Assembly: GCF_905475395.1 (NCBI RefSeq)
Contig: NC_058338.1
Coordinates: 90,815,435-90,879,434 of the forward strand
Direction: 5' to 3'
Length of the DNA: 64,000 nucleotides
DNA from: Chrysoperla carnea
Taxonomy: Eukaryota; Arthropoda; Insecta; Neuroptera; Chrysopidae
The translations under genes were made by a program, and so were the position numbers. Positions within the stretch are counted from its first letter, which is position 1, and each line of letters begins with the position of its first letter. Of the stretch, positions 62,454 to 64,000 are shown one piece after another. Below the pieces are notes generated by a model, which saw only the letters and a list, made by a program, of their open reading frames with translations, was not told the DNA's origin and did no database searches.

Positions 62454-62627
62454 TCAAATTTTAAATACAAACTGAACTCCAAATGTATTTTAATGATAGT
62501 TTTATTAAAGTTAAAAAAATTTATGTTATTATCAATAATAAAAACTGATAAGCCTACAGAACATTCGTCGCTAGTTAGTTCATAGTATTACCACTGCTGA
62601 TATTCTTTTTGTACCCGGGTGTATACA

Positions 62628-62650
62628 CTATTTACACTTAGTGTAAATAG
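62628..62650. promoter_or_regulatory. Perfect palindrome upstream of the HSD17B12-like start
   Basis: CTATTTACAC, loop TTA, GTGTAAATAG. Each arm holds a forkhead-type core (GTAAATA). It lies about 175 bases upstream of the ATG on the minus strand. A regulatory role is only a guess. Confidence 0.3.
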
Positions 62651-63046
62651 TAAAAGATCGTTTCTTAGAAAAGCATTATGATTTCCTACTTACGTTCTTT
62701 ATATTACACTGAGACAAAAAGAACAAACTACACTAACATTCTACTCTTAAAAGCGATAGTTACCGTTTTACTATGGAACACTCTAAAATGAAATGCATGA
62801 TTAGAGAAATTATTGATGATAACAGAGAAAGATATACGGTATTCACAAAAAAACAGTTTAATTCGACATTGTATAGTCCAATTAAATAATCATGTTTTCA
62901 TGATTCATGTGAATAAACTCATTTATTCATTTAGTCATGATTGTTTAATATTAACTGTAATATAGTTGTGTGAACTTTTTCCCATTCTTGACAAATTGAA
63001 ACACATGTTAAGAATTGTAGTGTGCGTCCAATTTATTCTTGGTGGC

Positions 63047-63061
63047 GTTTTCCATGGTAAC
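63047..63061. promoter_or_regulatory. X-box-like motif upstream of the HSD17B12-like gene
   Basis: GTTTTCCATGGTAAC is one base from the RFX consensus. With its flanks (GGCG before, AGATACAC after) it resembles the complement of the motif at 10095-10108. It lies about 600 bases upstream of the ATG. Confidence 0.3.
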
Positions 63062-64000
63062 AGATACACACACTATTTTATTAATATAATTGTATGGATG
63101 GACATATAATTCTATGGTTTGTAAATACGGTTTACATTAAAAATTTAATAATATTTTCTATCCAATTTAAATAAGTAACTATGTTTATTTATTTTGTAGA
63201 AATTTGATATTATTGTGTTAAAAGCGTGCTATGTTCATCAAATTTGAAAAACCTTAAAATTTATGTAAAAATATACTTAAATATTCTGATTTCGAGTCAT
63301 TAAAGCACATTTTTCTTTTAAAATATGAAAATTAAAAATCGAAATTTTTAAACTGTATATCACGTGACCTAAAACGCGGGTAAGTCCTGCTGTGATGTCA
63401 TATCGGTATGAGCTATAGACCTTCAGTTAGTTCAGTGTAGACAGCTGGGTATAATCCATATCCATAGATAATAAGCACTTATATTTATTTTAATCAGATA
63501 TCTATGAATATATCTGTCAAACTTATTTGTGTTATTTCGTATAATAATACCGATATTATATAAAAAAGCGTGTGTATTTTTCCGAAATAAATTTTTGGTG
63601 GCTTTTTATTAGCAAAATCAACATTTTGAGGTACTTTTTCAAAAATAGTAGAAAACCCTATTTTAATTATTTTGTATTTTTCAATATTTTTAATTTGACA
63701 TTTACTATACCTTACAAGTAAACAATTGAAAATAAGTCATAACAGTCTCCTTTATCGCCAAAATTATTCATTTCCTCCCTACCATGACAACGCAAGGAGT
63801 CAATAATTAGAAATAAGCTACATACATGTCGATAAGAGTTAATACAGGAAAATATGATATTAATAAGCTAGCTAAGTGTAAATGTTATTCGGATATGCTG
63901 AGTATCTAAGTTAGGACTAACAGAGCTAAGTTGATCTGAAAGTCCTGAATAATTAATACTCATTAATACAAAGATTAATATTACTTTCAAAAAAAAGGAG

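Larger units (their letters stand above)
62454..64000. other. Upstream region of the HSD17B12-like gene
   Basis: Contains the palindrome and X-box-like motif listed separately. The rest is AT-rich with no exon or RNA gene that I can support. Confidence 0.5.

Overview
This window is AT-rich nuclear DNA from an insect or a close arthropod relative. Genes carry GT-AG introns (one GC-AG), open reading frames are separated by long AT-rich introns, and one canonical eukaryotic tRNA-Gly with intragenic A and B boxes is present. The repeats are hAT, mariner, pogo-like, non-LTR and tRNA-derived SINE families. I cannot fix the order of insect from sequence alone.

Layout, left to right. (1) 279-6946, minus: nine exons of an SLC5 sodium/solute symporter; the 3' end lies beyond the left edge. 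(2) 7911-8583, minus: a two-exon ABT1/ESF2 pre-rRNA-processing factor. (3) 10361-12889, plus: an uninterrupted VPS41 coding sequence (HOPS subunit). (4) 15037-33195, plus: a twelve-exon RSF1 homologue (PHD-finger subunit of the ISWI chromatin remodelling factor RSF). Its reading frame closes perfectly across all eleven introns to give about 2,695 residues. Its introns hold a truncated LINE, a 1,068-bp mariner, a LINE RNase H fragment and several short inverted-repeat elements. (5) 33.2-41.9 kb: no host gene; it holds a MITE just after RSF1, SINE and pogo-like fragments, an unexplained broken reading frame and a hAT transposase tail. (6) 41943-62453, minus: a three-exon very-long-chain 3-oxoacyl-CoA reductase (HSD17B12/KAR type). 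Its first intron spans about 18.7 kb, contains a tRNA-Gly gene on the opposite strand, and is packed with repeats, including a hAT copy with a perfect 8-bp target-site duplication. (7) 62454-64000: its upstream region.

The genes are unrelated housekeeping functions (solute uptake, ribosome biogenesis, lysosomal trafficking, chromatin remodelling, fatty-acid elongation), and nothing suggests a functional cluster. I found no prokaryotic-style system, CRISPR array or viral gene. The most interesting items are RFX X-box-like motifs with shared flanks upstream of VPS41 and HSD17B12, the repeat expansions inside RSF1, the nested and palindromic repeats, and a short unexplained coding-like stretch near 36.4 kb.
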